Origin: DATFQI01 sp963831105
Lineage (GTDB): Bacteria > Actinomycetota > Thermoleophilia > Solirubrobacterales > Solirubrobacteraceae
Length of the DNA: 64,000 nucleotides
Assembly (NCBI GenBank): GCA_963831105.1
Contig: CAWHOS010000004.1
Location: forward strand, 62,001 to 126,000
Direction of reading: 5' to 3'
The notes beneath the pieces are model-generated. The model did no database searches and was not told where the DNA came from. It saw nothing but the letters and a program-made list of their open reading frames with translations. Shown piece after piece: positions 27,394-36,067 of this stretch; the stretch's first letter is position 1; each line of letters begins with the position of its first letter. The position numbers and the translations under genes are program-made.

Positions 27394-28197
27394 GTGGGCT
27401 TCCCCGCCCCCTCCGCGGACGGCACGGCGCTCGTCACCGGCGCCTCGTCGGGCATCGGCGCCGAGTTCGCGCGCCAGCTCGCCCAGTCGGGCCACGGCGT
27501 CGCGCTCGTCGCCCGGCGGGAGGAGCGCCTGAACGCGCTCGCCCACGAGCTCAGCTCCCGCTTCGGCGTGCGCGCCCGGGCGTTCCCGTGCGACCTCACC
27601 GACGCGGCGGCGCGCGCCGCGCTCCCGGGCCGGCTGGCCGACGCGGGCCTGCGCGTCGACGTCCTCGTCAACGACGCGGGCTTCGCCACCGGCGGCCCCT
27701 TCCACGAGTCCGACCTGGAGGAGGAGCTGCGCCAGGTCCGCCTGCTCTGCGAGGCGCCCGTCGAGCTGACCCGCCGCTTCCTTCCGGCGATGGTCGAGCG
27801 CGGCCACGGCGCGGTGGTGATGGTCGCCTCCACCGCGGGCATCCAGCCGCTGCCGCACTCCGCCGGCTACTCGGCCGCCAAGGCCCACGCCCTCGCGTTC
27901 GCCGAGGCGGTCCACCAGGAGGTACGGCGCCACGGCGTCCACGTCACCGCGCTGTGCCCGCCGCCCGTCCACACCGAGCTGTTCGAGAAGACCGACCATC
28001 CCGTCGAGCGCGTGCCGCGGATCGCGTGGCTGGAGCCGGACGAGGTCGTGCGGATCGGGCTCGACGGCGCGAGGCGCAACAAGCGGGTGGTCGTGCCCAA
28101 GCCGCTCGCCCGCATCCAGGCCGTCATCTCCCGCCACGCCCCGCACGGCGTCGGGCTCCCGCTCGTCGAACGGCTCTTCCGGCCGCAGGGCGGATGA
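27394..28197 (+). CDS. Short-chain dehydrogenase/reductase
   Basis: 267 residues, classical SDR: cofactor loop TGASSGIGAEFARQ, NDAGF (NNAG-type), catalytic Ser in STAGIQPLPHS and YSAAKAHALAF (YxxxK). VARREERL after beta-2 suggests NADP preference. The C-terminus is typical of the DltE/YqjQ-like subgroup. GTG start 3 nt after the SRPBCC stop; the stop overlaps the next gene (ATGA). Confidence 0.92.
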   Translation: MGFPAPSADGTALVTGASSGIGAEFARQLAQSGHGVALVARREERLNALAHELSSRFGVRARAFPCDLTDAAARAALPGRLADAGLRVDVLVNDAGFATGGPFHESDLEEELRQVRLLCEAPVELTRRFLPAMVERGHGAVVMVASTAGIQPLPHSAGYSAAKAHALAFAEAVHQEVRRHGVHVTALCPPPVHTELFEKTDHPVERVPRIAWLEPDEVVRIGLDGARRNKRVVVPKPLARIQAVISRHAPHGVGLPLVERLFRPQGG

Positions 28198-29711
28198 CCG
28201 AGGCCCTCGTCATCGGGAGCGGACCCAACGGCCTGTCGGCCGCGATCACGCTCGCGCGCGCCGGGGTCGAGGTGACCGTGCTCGAGGCGGCCGACCGCCC
28301 CGGCGGCGCCGTGGCCACGGAGGAGCTCACCCTCCCCGGCTTCCACCACGACGTCTTCTCGGCCGTCTACCCCGCCACGGTCGCGTCGCCCGTGTTCGCG
28401 CGCTGGCCGCTCGAGCGCCACGGCCTGCGCTGGACGCACCCGCGCTACTGCTACGCGCACCCGCTCGACGACGGCCGCGCGGCGGTGCTCGCCCGCGACC
28501 CCGACGAGACCTCCGCCTCGCTGGACGCGCTGCACCCGGGCGACGGCGCGGCCTGGCACTCGTTCGCGCGGCCCTACCTGGAGCACTTCGGCGCCTGGCG
28601 CGACGTGATGCTCGCCCCGTTCCCGCCGGTGCGCGGCACGCTGCGCACGCTGGCGGCGCACAAGCTCGCGGGGACGCTCGACTGGGCCAAGCTCGTGATG
28701 ATGCCCGCGGACGCGCTCGCCGACCGGCTGTTCGCGCACCAGGGCGCGAAGGCGTGGCTGTTCGGCGCGGCGATGCACGGCGACGTGCCGCCGCAGGGCG
28801 CCGGCAGCGCGATCGCCGCCGCGCACCTGAACGTGATGGGCCACTGCGTGGGCTGGCCGAGCCCGGAGGGCGGCGCCGGGTCGCTCGCGCGGGCGATGAC
28901 CGGCTACCTGGAGTCGCTCGGCGGCCGAGTGCGCACCGGCGCACCCGTCACGCGTGTGCAGGTGGAGGCGGGCCGCGCCCGCGGCGTCGAGGTCGCCGGC
29001 GAGGAGCGCATCGCCGCGCGGATCGTCGTGGCCGATGTCACGCCCGGAGGGCTGCTGCGGCTCGCCGGCGACGCCCTCGACGGGCGCTACGCCGGCCATC
29101 TGCGCGCCTACCGCCCCGGCCCGGCAACGCTCAAGGTCGACTGGGCGCTGTCCGGCCCGATCCCCTGGAGCGCCGCCGAGGCACGCAGTGCGGGGACCGT
29201 GCACATCGGCGGCTCGGCGGACGAGGTGCTCGAGGCGCTGGCCCCGACCGGCCGCGGCCTGCACGAGCGCCCGTTCATGCTGCTCGGCCAGCAGTCGATC
29301 GCGGACCCGACCAGGGCGCCGGCCGGGCAGCACACCGCGTGGGCCTACACGCACGGGCCGCTGGAGGCCGACTGGGCCGCCGAGACCGAACGCCACGTCG
29401 AGCGCATGGAGGCGCAGGTCGAGCGCTTCGCGCCCGGCTTCCGCGACCGCATCCTCGCCCGCCACGTGCTGGGCCCCGCGGAGCTCGAGCGCGCCGACGC
29501 GAACCTCGCCGGCGGCGACGTGGGCGCCGGCTCCTACGAGCTCGACCAGGTCGTGTTCCGCCCCGTGCCCACCCTGTCGCCCTACCGCACGCCAGTGCGC
29601 GGGCTCTACATCGGCAGCGCGGCGACCTTCCCCGGCGGCGCCGTCCATGGCGTGCCGGGCTACGGGGCGGCGCGGGTCGCGCTGCGCGAGCGGCGCCTGC
29701 GCCGCGTCTGA
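28194..29711 (+). CDS. CrtI-like FAD-dependent oxidoreductase
   Basis: 505 residues of the phytoene-desaturase/all-trans-retinol-saturase superfamily. FAD Rossmann start EALVIGSGPNGLSAAITLARAG, then LEAADRPGGAVATEELTLPGF, a middle substrate domain and the C-terminal FAD motif GLYIGSAATFPGGAVHGVPGYGAARVAL. No other carotenoid genes are near, so the substrate is open. Encoded in a tight three-gene unit with the SRPBCC and SDR genes, suggesting modification of a hydrophobic isoprenoid or lipid (inference). Confidence 0.9.
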   Translation: MTEALVIGSGPNGLSAAITLARAGVEVTVLEAADRPGGAVATEELTLPGFHHDVFSAVYPATVASPVFARWPLERHGLRWTHPRYCYAHPLDDGRAAVLARDPDETSASLDALHPGDGAAWHSFARPYLEHFGAWRDVMLAPFPPVRGTLRTLAAHKLAGTLDWAKLVMMPADALADRLFAHQGAKAWLFGAAMHGDVPPQGAGSAIAAAHLNVMGHCVGWPSPEGGAGSLARAMTGYLESLGGRVRTGAPVTRVQVEAGRARGVEVAGEERIAARIVVADVTPGGLLRLAGDALDGRYAGHLRAYRPGPATLKVDWALSGPIPWSAAEARSAGTVHIGGSADEVLEALAPTGRGLHERPFMLLGQQSIADPTRAPAGQHTAWAYTHGPLEADWAAETERHVERMEAQVERFAPGFRDRILARHVLGPAELERADANLAGGDVGAGSYELDQVVFRPVPTLSPYRTPVRGLYIGSAATFPGGAVHGVPGYGAARVALRERRLRRV

Positions 29712-29792
29712 GGTCAGCATCGCGACGCCGGCGTGGGTTCGCGGGTGTGACGACCCGCCGATTCCCGGTATCGGCATTACGGGGTACCACCG

Positions 29793-30566
29793 ATGGACCG
29801 GGATCGACAGCGCGAAGAGGCGGCCGCGTTCGCGCGGCTGCGTGCCGGTGAACCGGGGGCGAGGGAGGCGCTCGTGGAGCGCTACCTCCCGCTCGTCCGC
29901 CATCTCGCGCGCCGTTACGGACGCGCCACCGAGCCGCTCGACGACCTGGTCCAGGTCGGCTCGATCGGCCTGCTCGGCGCGATCGACCGTTACGACCCCG
30001 GCTCGGGGACGGCGTTCTCGAGCTTCGCGGTCCCGACGATCCTGGGCGAGATCCGCCGCCACTTCCGCGACCGCACGTGGTCCGTGCGGGTGCCGCGCTC
30101 GCTGAAGGAGCTGGCGGCCGAAGCCCGCGACGCCGCGGAGGCGTTCGAGCGGCGCGAGGGCCGGATCCCCACCGCGGCCGAGCTGGCCGCCGACCTCGGC
30201 ACCGATGTCGAGCGCCTGCTCGAGGCGCGCTATGCCGCGGCTGCGCAGTTCCCCGACTCGCTCGACCGCCCGATGGCCGCCTCGGACGGAGAGGGAACGA
30301 CGGTGGCCGACCGCTTCGGAGCGGACGACCCGCTGCTCGACGAGGCCGAGGACGGCGTCTCGCTGGAGATGCTCACGAGCTGCCTCGGCGCGCGCGACCG
30401 CGAGCTGCTGCGCCTGCGCTTCAAGGAGGACCTCACCCAGCGCGACATCGCCGACCGCGTGGGCCTGTCGCAGATGCACGTGTCGCGGCTGCTGCGCGAC
30501 GCGCTCGGCGCGCTCGCCGAGCGGCTCGGCGATGACGCGCTGCCGGCGCCACGCAAGGCCGCCTGA
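29793..30566 (+). CDS. RNA polymerase sigma factor, SigB/SigF (group 3) type
   Basis: 257 residues with sigma regions 2, 3 and 4. Region 2: LVRHLARRYGRATEPLDDLVQVGSIGLLGAIDRYDP and FSSFAVPTILGEIRRHFRD; region 3: VRVPRSLKEL, EGRIPTAAELAADLGT; region 4 HTH: LTQRDIADRVGLSQMHVSRLLRDAL. This is the SigB/SigF/SigG-like group used for stress and development, recognising GTTT-N-GGGTA promoters. No anti-sigma gene is adjacent; a STAS antagonist-like gene is at 56561. Candidate target promoters are at 52022-52048 and 34267-34294. Confidence 0.92.
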   Translation: MDRDRQREEAAAFARLRAGEPGAREALVERYLPLVRHLARRYGRATEPLDDLVQVGSIGLLGAIDRYDPGSGTAFSSFAVPTILGEIRRHFRDRTWSVRVPRSLKELAAEARDAAEAFERREGRIPTAAELAADLGTDVERLLEARYAAAAQFPDSLDRPMAASDGEGTTVADRFGADDPLLDEAEDGVSLEMLTSCLGARDRELLRLRFKEDLTQRDIADRVGLSQMHVSRLLRDALGALAERLGDDALPAPRKAA

Positions 30567-30574
30567 CCTCAGCG

Positions 30575-30760
30575 TCAGCGCAGCTCGTCGTGCTGCGCGT
30601 AGACGTCGCTGCGCTCGACCGGATCGGCCTTCTCGCTCGGCGGGGTCTTGTTCTTGCGCGAGCCGGACAGCAGTGCCCCGCCCGTGACGTACATCGCGAT
30701 CACGAAGCCGATGACGACCACGATCGCGAGCAGGAGGATGATTCCGACGCCGCCTTCCAT
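30575..30760 (-). CDS. Small single-pass membrane protein
   Basis: 61 residues: one strong N-terminal helix (GIILLLAIVVVIGFVIAMYV) followed by a short hydrophilic, charged tail (SRKNKTPPSEKADPVERSD). The ATG at 30760 is preferred; an upstream start would add an unlikely basic extension. Convergent with the sigma factor gene 8 bp away. Function unknown. Confidence 0.7.
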   Translation of the reverse strand: MEGGVGIILLLAIVVVIGFVIAMYVTGGALLSGSRKNKTPPSEKADPVERSDVYAQHDELR

Positions 30761-30837
30761 GCGCTGATGCTGCCCACGCGCCAGCTTCGGGAAACGGCTC
30801 GGATGGTCGCGAGGCACGTTTTGGGTAGCGCGGTGAC

Positions 30838-31080
30838 ATGGACCCCGCCCCCACCGTGATCACCCCGTATCGCGACGGTCCGCTCGTGGTGCGCGGGCCC
30901 GTCCGGCTCGTCGACCAGGACGGGCAGGTGATCGACGTCGATCGCCGCACCATCGCCCTCTGCCGCTGCGGGCGCTCGCGCCTGCGCCCGTTCTGCGACG
31001 GCACGCACAAGCTCGTCCGCTTCAGCGCGCCGAGCGGCGCCGAGGACCGCTCGCGGCCTACGCCGCCACCGGAGTCCTGA
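30838..31080 (+). CDS. CDGSH iron-sulfur domain protein
   Basis: 80 residues. The single mitoNEET-type motif CRCGRSRLRPFCDGTH supplies the three Cys and one His ligands of a 2Fe-2S cluster. The N-terminal strand (TVITPYRDGPLVVRGPVRL) is typical of bacterial CDGSH proteins, which act in redox or cluster transfer. It overlaps the convergent diiron-protein gene by 23 bp; the two often occur together. Confidence 0.93.
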   Translation: MDPAPTVITPYRDGPLVVRGPVRLVDQDGQVIDVDRRTIALCRCGRSRLRPFCDGTHKLVRFSAPSGAEDRSRPTPPPES

Positions 31081-32054
31081 GCGAGCTCGCGCCCGCCTCC
31101 CACGCGCCCATCAGCTCGGACGCCCACGCCCCCTCGATCGCGAGCAGCGCGCGGGCGCCCCAGAGGATCTGGCCCGTGAGCGCCGGCTCCTGGCGCGCCA
31201 GCCCTCCGGCGAGGTCGACCGCCGCGATGTTCTCGTGGACCGCGTCGGCCTCGACGTGCTCGTCGAAGAAGTCCGTCGCGGCCGGGTCGGAGAAGCCGAG
31301 CCGGCGGATGCCGCGCGCGTAGCGCGCGTTGGGCAGCGACGAGGTCATCTCGAACAGGGCGAGGTGGCCCACGATCGCGCCGCGCAGGCGCCGGTTGAGG
31401 CCGAACAGCGACATCAGGTTCACCGTCGCCAGCGTGTGGGCGGGCAGGCGGTCGAGGTAGGCGCCGTAGGCAGGGTCCAGCCCCATCGCGCCCATGGCGC
31501 CGGCGAACAGGCGCGCGTGCATCCGCTCGGGCCGGCCGCCGCCGTACTCGTCGGCCTGGATCTCGACGAGCGCGGCCTTCGGCGGACCCGACAGGCGCGG
31601 GATCGCCCACGAGTGCGGGTCGGCCTCCTTGAGCTGGTAGGCCGAGCGGTGCATCAGCAGCTCGCGCAGCTGCTCGGCGGGTCGCCTCGCGCTCGATGAA
31701 GCGCGACAGCGAGGGCGCCTCGTCGGCGTCCGCCAGCGCGCGCAGCGCCAGGTCGAGCTCCTCGGGCGCGCAGTCGCCGTCCGCCGGCCCGGCGAGCCGC
31801 TCGATCGCGGCCTCGAACGGCGCCTCCAGCGCGCGCCGCGCCGCGATCAGCGAAGGCTCCCACTCCCAGCGCTCATCCACGCCGGGGAGCCCGCGGTAGT
31901 GCAGCTCGTAGCAGCAGTACAGCGCGAGCTGCAGATCCTCGTCGGCCTCAGCCGCGCCGCCGGCCTCCGGCAGCGCCTCGACCGCGCCGGGCGCTCCGGC
32001 GAGCGCGGCCAGCAGCCGCTCGCTGATCGGGCCGCGTGGCTCGGGGAGGCTCAT
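31058..32054 (-). CDS. Iron-containing redox enzyme family protein (haem-oxygenase-like fold; one frameshift)
   Basis: About 331 residues after repair of one break near 31681 (one extra C). All-helical haem-oxygenase-like fold; likely diiron ligands lie in ALVEIQADEYGGG, HLALFEMTSS and FDEHVEADAVHE (Glu/His on successive helices). Members include N-oxygenases and fatty-acid decarboxylases, but this one's reaction is unknown. The ATGA overlap with the upstream YbdK-type ligase and the convergent CDGSH gene suggest one redox pathway. Confidence 0.85.
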
Positions 32055-33184
32055 GCGAGGTACTCGTCGAGGAGCTGGACGGTCGCCTCGCGCGGGCCGC
32101 CGGCGCGGCGCTGGCGCTCGGCGCCGTTCTCCCGCAGCAGCTCGCGCGCGCGCTCGAGCTCGGCGGCGCAGCCGATCGCGACCGCGCTGGGCGCGAGCTG
32201 TGCGAGCCGCTGGGCGAGCAGCTCGCGGGCGGGCGCGGGCTCGCCCGTGCGCAGGTCGGCGAGCGAGCCGTCGAGGCCGTACCGGCACGCCTGCCAGCGG
32301 TTCTCCTCGATCCGCCAGGTCGGGTCCGGCGCCGTCAGGTCGCCCGCGTCGTGGCGCTCGGCGAGCCACGCGACCAGCGCGTGGGCGAACGCCGCGACCG
32401 CCGCGGCGTCGGCCACGGTCGCCTGCGAGTCCGGGACGCGCAGCTCGAGCGTCCCGTGCCGAAGGTGCGGGCGCAGCTCCCACCACCAGCGGCCGGGGCC
32501 CGGCAGGGCGCCGGCGGCCTCGCCCCACGCGTGCGCGGCGGCGAACTCGTCCCAGCCCGCGAGCGCGGGCGGGACGCCCTGGCGCGGGAGCAGGTCGGCG
32601 ATCTTCGGCCGCACGGACGCCAGGCCGGCGTCCTCGCCCGCGTAGTACGGCGCGTTGGCCGCGAGCGCCGCGAGCTCCGGGAGGTGCGAGCGCAGCGCGT
32701 TGTAGACGGCGAGCGTGCGGGCATGGCCGCCGACCGCGACGTGCACCTGCAGCGCGCAGACGCCCTGCATCTCGGCGATCGCACCGTACTCCGCGGCGAT
32801 CGCGGCGTGGTGCTCGCCCGTGTTGAGCGCGCCGCGCGGCGGCGCGAGCGGGTGGACGCCCGCGGCGAGCAGCACCCCGACGGGCCCGGCGGCGGCGGCG
32901 AGCTCGCGGCGGGCCTTCGCCAGCTCGCGGGCGCTCTCGGCCACCGTCGCGGTGGGCGGCAGCACGATCTCCAGCTGCGCGGCCGGCAGCTCGAGCTTGA
33001 AGCGCGGGTCACCCCCGAGGCGCTCCAGCACGTCGGTCGCGCGCGACAGCGGGGCGAGCGTGGCGGGGTCCGTGAGCACGGCCTCCTCCTCGAGCCCCAC
33101 GGTCAGCGGCTCGACGGCGTCGAAGACCGCCCGGAGGGATCCAGGATCGTGCGTTTCGGGGACGTGTCTGGGGTAGCTGGCCAT
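32051..33184 (-). CDS. Carboxylate-amine ligase, YbdK/GCS2 family
   Basis: 377 residues. Glutamate-cysteine-ligase-2 fold: TVGLEEEAVLTD (N-terminal ATP/metal motif), ELPAAQLEIVLPP, MQGVCALQVHVAVGG, WWELRPHLRHGTLELRVPDSQ and ENRWQACRYGLDG. YbdK proteins have weak gamma-glutamyl-cysteine ligase activity; actinobacterial versions may act on other amino acids. No nearby ATG offers a shorter start, so the gene appears to begin exactly where the divergent methyltransferase gene begins. Coupled (ATGA) to the diiron protein gene. Confidence 0.9.
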   Translation of the reverse strand: MASYPRHVPETHDPGSLRAVFDAVEPLTVGLEEEAVLTDPATLAPLSRATDVLERLGGDPRFKLELPAAQLEIVLPPTATVAESARELAKARRELAAAAGPVGVLLAAGVHPLAPPRGALNTGEHHAAIAAEYGAIAEMQGVCALQVHVAVGGHARTLAVYNALRSHLPELAALAANAPYYAGEDAGLASVRPKIADLLPRQGVPPALAGWDEFAAAHAWGEAAGALPGPGRWWWELRPHLRHGTLELRVPDSQATVADAAAVAAFAHALVAWLAERHDAGDLTAPDPTWRIEENRWQACRYGLDGSLADLRTGEPAPARELLAQRLAQLAPSAVAIGCAAELERARELLRENGAERQRRAGGPREATVQLLDEYLA

Positions 33185-33829
33185 ATGCGAATCGCCCGGC
33201 TACCCGGGGTCTTCGAGCCTCGGAGCGACACCTGGCTGTTGGCCGCGCACCTACGGACTATGCCTCAAGTCCGCGGGCTGGTCGCCGACGTGTGTACCGG
33301 GTCGGGGGCATTGGCGATCACGGCCGCGCTCGCTCCGGCAAGATCCGTGACAGCGATCGACGTCTCGCGGCGCGCCCTGTGGACGGCGCGGATCAACGCG
33401 CGGCTCAACGGCGTCCGCGTCCGGACGCGCCGCGGCCCGCTGCTGGCTGCGGTCCCCGGCGACCGCTTCGATCTCATCTCCTCCAACCCGCCCTACCTCC
33501 CCTCCCCGCGGCCGCTCCCGGCGGCCGGTCGGGCCCGCCACACGGAGGCCGGGCCGCGCGGGCGGGCGTTCCTGGACGAGCTGATCGCGCAGGCGCCGGC
33601 GCACCTGCGGCCCGGCGGCGTCCTGGTCGTGACGCACTCCTCGATCAACGGCGAGCAGGAGACGCTCGAGCGGATGGCGGCCGCGGGGCTGGCCCCCGAG
33701 GTCCTCGCACGCCGCCGGGGGCCGCTCGGGCCGATGCTCAGCGCCCGCCGCGACGAGCTCGAGGAGCGCGGCCTGATCGGCCCCGGTCAGACCGACGAGG
33801 AGCTGCTGATCGTGGCCGGGCGCGCCTAG
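33185..33829 (+). CDS. HemK/PrmC-like SAM-dependent methyltransferase
   Basis: 214 residues. Rossmann SAM site VADVCTGSGALAITAAL, acidic end of beta-2 AIDVSRRAL, and the catalytic SSNPPYLPSP (NPPY, N-methylation of Gln/Asn side chains or related amides). Lacks the N-terminal helical domain of PrmC, so it resembles HemK2/Mtq2-type enzymes. The ATG shares a CATATG with the opposite ATG of the ligase gene, leaving no intergenic DNA. Confidence 0.88.
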   Translation: MRIARLPGVFEPRSDTWLLAAHLRTMPQVRGLVADVCTGSGALAITAALAPARSVTAIDVSRRALWTARINARLNGVRVRTRRGPLLAAVPGDRFDLISSNPPYLPSPRPLPAAGRARHTEAGPRGRAFLDELIAQAPAHLRPGGVLVVTHSSINGEQETLERMAAAGLAPEVLARRRGPLGPMLSARRDELEERGLIGPGQTDEELLIVAGRA

Positions 33830-34257
33830 CGCGGGCGCGACTCGTGCCCGGGATGCCCGTGCGTGCGCCGGCGCTCCTTCATCTCGGACTCGTAGACGTG
33901 CCGGCGGCCGGCCACCAACGCCTCGCGGACGGCCCGCTCGTGGTCGCGGAAGACCTCCCAGTAGGTGGCGTCGAACTCCTCCACGAGCTGGAACGTCCAG
34001 CGCCCGGGGACGACGTTGCGCCCGAGCAGGTCGGTCCGGACGCGCTCGGCGAGCTCATCCTCGCCGCACGCCCGCAGCAGCTCGAGCACCTCGTCGAGCT
34101 CGAGGTCCGCCTTCCCGATCAGCTGGTGGAACGAGTACAGGTGCCCGCGCGCCCGCTCGAGCGACTCGAGCGCCTCGGACATCTTGCCCGCGGCGGCGAC
34201 CGCCTCGTCGGAGACGCCCTCGGGCCGCAGGTGCTGAGGGTCCGGTTCCTCGCTCAT
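33826..34257 (-). CDS. Conserved hypothetical, helical cytoplasmic protein
   Basis: 143 residues, mostly charged helix (AAAGKMSEALESLERARGHLYSFHQLIGKADLELDEV), then a tryptophan-rich part (FQLVEEFDATYWEVFRDHERAV) and a His/Arg C-terminus. No assigned family; similar short proteins are common in actinobacteria. It overlaps the methyltransferase stop by 4 bp (convergent). A GGGTAT box 10 bp before the ATG suggests stress-sigma control and near-leaderless translation. Confidence 0.7.
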   Translation of the reverse strand: MSEEPDPQHLRPEGVSDEAVAAAGKMSEALESLERARGHLYSFHQLIGKADLELDEVLELLRACGEDELAERVRTDLLGRNVVPGRWTFQLVEEFDATYWEVFRDHERAVREALVAGRRHVYESEMKERRRTHGHPGHESRPR

Positions 34258-34266
34258 GCGCCGGTC

Positions 34267-34294
34267 ATACCCCGCCCGCGCGCCTGGTAGAAGC
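34267..34294 (-). promoter_or_regulatory. Candidate SigB/SigF-type promoter
   Basis: On the minus strand, GCTTCT - 16 bp - GGGTAT, directed at the gene at 33826-34257. The -10 box is a perfect SigB-type match; the -35 box has one change from GTTT. The -10 box ends 10 bp before the ATG. Confidence 0.4.
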
Positions 34295-34335
34295 CGCGTC
34301 GTTTCGCGCCGCCGGGCCGCGGCAAGCCTCGTGGC

Positions 34336-34545
34336 ATGGCCGAGTTCAAGAAGGGCGACCGCGTCGAGTGGGACAGCCACGGCGGCACGGCCGTCGGCAC
34401 CGTGGAGCGCAAGATCACCGAGCGCACCGAGGCCGGCGGCCGCACCGTCGCCGCGTCGGAGGACGAGCCGCAGTACCTCGTCCGCAGCGAGAAGTCCGGT
34501 GGCACCGCGGTGCACAAGCCGGACGCGCTGCGCAGGAAGAGCTGA
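34336..34545 (+). CDS. DUF2945 / hypervirulence-associated TUDOR domain protein
   Basis: 69 residues: FKKGDRVEWDSHGGTAVGTVERKITERT, then QYLVRSEKSGGTAVHKPDALR, a small SH3-like barrel of the DUF2945 family. Usually found alone or with stress genes; the function is unknown. Ends 1 bp before the convergent carboxyltransferase gene stop. Confidence 0.9.
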   Translation: MAEFKKGDRVEWDSHGGTAVGTVERKITERTEAGGRTVAASEDEPQYLVRSEKSGGTAVHKPDALRRKS

Positions 34546-34546
34546 G

Positions 34547-36067
34547 CTACATCCGGAACACGCCGTAGCCCACGGGCTCGAGCGGCGCGTGCCGGCATGC
34601 CTCGAGCGCGTCGGCGAGGACGCGGCGGGTGTCGCGCGGGTCGATCACGCCGTCGTCCCACAGCCGGGCGGTCGAGTAGACGGGGCGGCCCTGGTGCTCG
34701 TACTGCTCGCGGAGCTGCTCCCCGGTCTCGGGCTGGCCGACCTCGGTCATCACCGTCGCGGCCTGCTCGCCGCCCATCACGCTGATCCGCGCGTTGGGCC
34801 ACATGAAGATGAAGCGCGGCGAGTAGGCACGGCCGCACATCCCGTAGTTGCCGGCGCCGAAGGAGCCGCCGACGATGACGGTGAGCTTGGGGACCCGCGC
34901 GCAGGAGACCGCGGTGACGAGCTTGGCCCCGTCCTTGGCGATGCCGCCGGCCTCGTAGTCCTTGCCGACCATGAAGCCCGAGATGTTCTGCAGGAACAGC
35001 AGCGGGATCCCGCGCCGGTCGCAGAGCTCGATGAAGTGGGCCGCCTTCAGCGAGGACTCGCTGAAGAGGATCCCGTTGTTGGCGAGGATGCCGACCGGGT
35101 GGCCGTCGATGCGAGCGAACGCGCACACGATCGTGGTGCCGTAGTTCTCCTTGAACTCGTGCCACCGCGAGCCGTCGACGATCCGCGCGAGCAGCTCGCG
35201 CGCGTCGTAGGGCGTGCGCAGGTCGAGCGGGACGACGTCGAGCAGGCCTTCGGGATCGACGCTGGGCCTCCGCGGCTCGGCCCGCTCCCACGCCGGGTTC
35301 GAGGGCGGCGGCAGCGTGGCGACGATGTCGCGCAGGATCTCCAGCGCGTGGTCGTCGTCCTCGGCCAGGTGGTCGACGACGCCCGAGACGCGTGCGTGCA
35401 CGTCGCCGCCGCCGAGCTCCTCCGCGGTGACCTCCTCGCCCGTCGCCGCCTTCACGAGCGGCGGCCCGCCGAGGAAGATCGTGCCCTGCTCGCGCACGAT
35501 CACGGACTCGTCGCTCATCGCGGGGACGTAGGCGCCGCCCGCGGTGCACGAGCCCATGACCGCGCTGATCTGCGGGATCCCGCGGGCGGACATCGTGGCC
35601 TGGTTGAAGAAGATCCGCCCGAAGTGCTCGCGGTCGGGGAACACGTCGTCCTGCTTGGGCAGGAACGCGCCGCCCGAGTCCACGAGGTAGACGCACGGCA
35701 GCCGGTTGTGGAGCGCGACCTCCTGCGCCCGCAGGTGCTTCTTGACCGTGATCGGGTAGTAGGTGCCGCCCTTGACGGTGGCGTCGTTGGCCACGATCAC
35801 GCAGCGGCGGCCCTCGACCACGCCGACGCCGGTGACGATGCCCGCGCCCGGCGCGGCCCCGTCGTAGAGCTCCTCGGCGGCCAGCGGCGAGAGCTCCAGG
35901 AACGGCGAGCCGGGATCGCAGAGCTTCTCGACGCGGTCGCGCGCGAGCAGCTTGCCGCGCGAGGTGTGGCGCTCGCGGGCGCGCTCGCCGCCGCCGGCGC
36001 GTACTCGCGCCAGCCGCTGCTCGAGGTCGGCGATCAGCTCGAGGTGCCCGTCGCGGAAGGCGCTCAC
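34547..36067 (-). CDS. Acyl-CoA carboxylase carboxyltransferase, methylcrotonoyl-CoA (MCC beta) type
   Basis: 506 residues, complete. Carries carboxyl from biotin to the acyl-CoA. The N-half has GGTYYPITVKKHLRAQEVAL, LVDSGGAFLPKQDDVFPD and FGRIFFNQATMSARGIPQI, a pattern typical of 3-methylcrotonoyl-CoA carboxylase beta rather than propionyl-CoA carboxylase. C-half: GILANNGILFSESS, LLFLQNISGFMVGKDYE and GGSFGAGNYGMCGRAY (oxyanion loops). GTG start overlaps the stop of the alpha subunit (GTGA). Confidence 0.92.
   Translation of the reverse strand: MSAFRDGHLELIADLEQRLARVRAGGGERARERHTSRGKLLARDRVEKLCDPGSPFLELSPLAAEELYDGAAPGAGIVTGVGVVEGRRCVIVANDATVKGGTYYPITVKKHLRAQEVALHNRLPCVYLVDSGGAFLPKQDDVFPDREHFGRIFFNQATMSARGIPQISAVMGSCTAGGAYVPAMSDESVIVREQGTIFLGGPPLVKAATGEEVTAEELGGGDVHARVSGVVDHLAEDDDHALEILRDIVATLPPPSNPAWERAEPRRPSVDPEGLLDVVPLDLRTPYDARELLARIVDGSRWHEFKENYGTTIVCAFARIDGHPVGILANNGILFSESSLKAAHFIELCDRRGIPLLFLQNISGFMVGKDYEAGGIAKDGAKLVTAVSCARVPKLTVIVGGSFGAGNYGMCGRAYSPRFIFMWPNARISVMGGEQAATVMTEVGQPETGEQLREQYEHQGRPVYSTARLWDDGVIDPRDTRRVLADALEACRHAPLEPVGYGVFRM

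Noticed and set aside
29741..29758. GCGGGT/ACCCGC hairpin before the sigma factor gene as an autoregulatory element
   Set aside because: Only a 6-bp stem in GC-rich DNA. It could be the CrtI-like gene's terminator, but the signal is too weak to list.
27867..32528. A 1553-codon antisense open frame on the minus strand
   Set aside because: It lies opposite the SDR, CrtI-like, sigma and CDGSH genes and has Arg/Ala/Gly-rich composition without domains. Such frames are expected in very GC-rich DNA; only its start region is real, as part of the diiron and ligase genes in their own frames.
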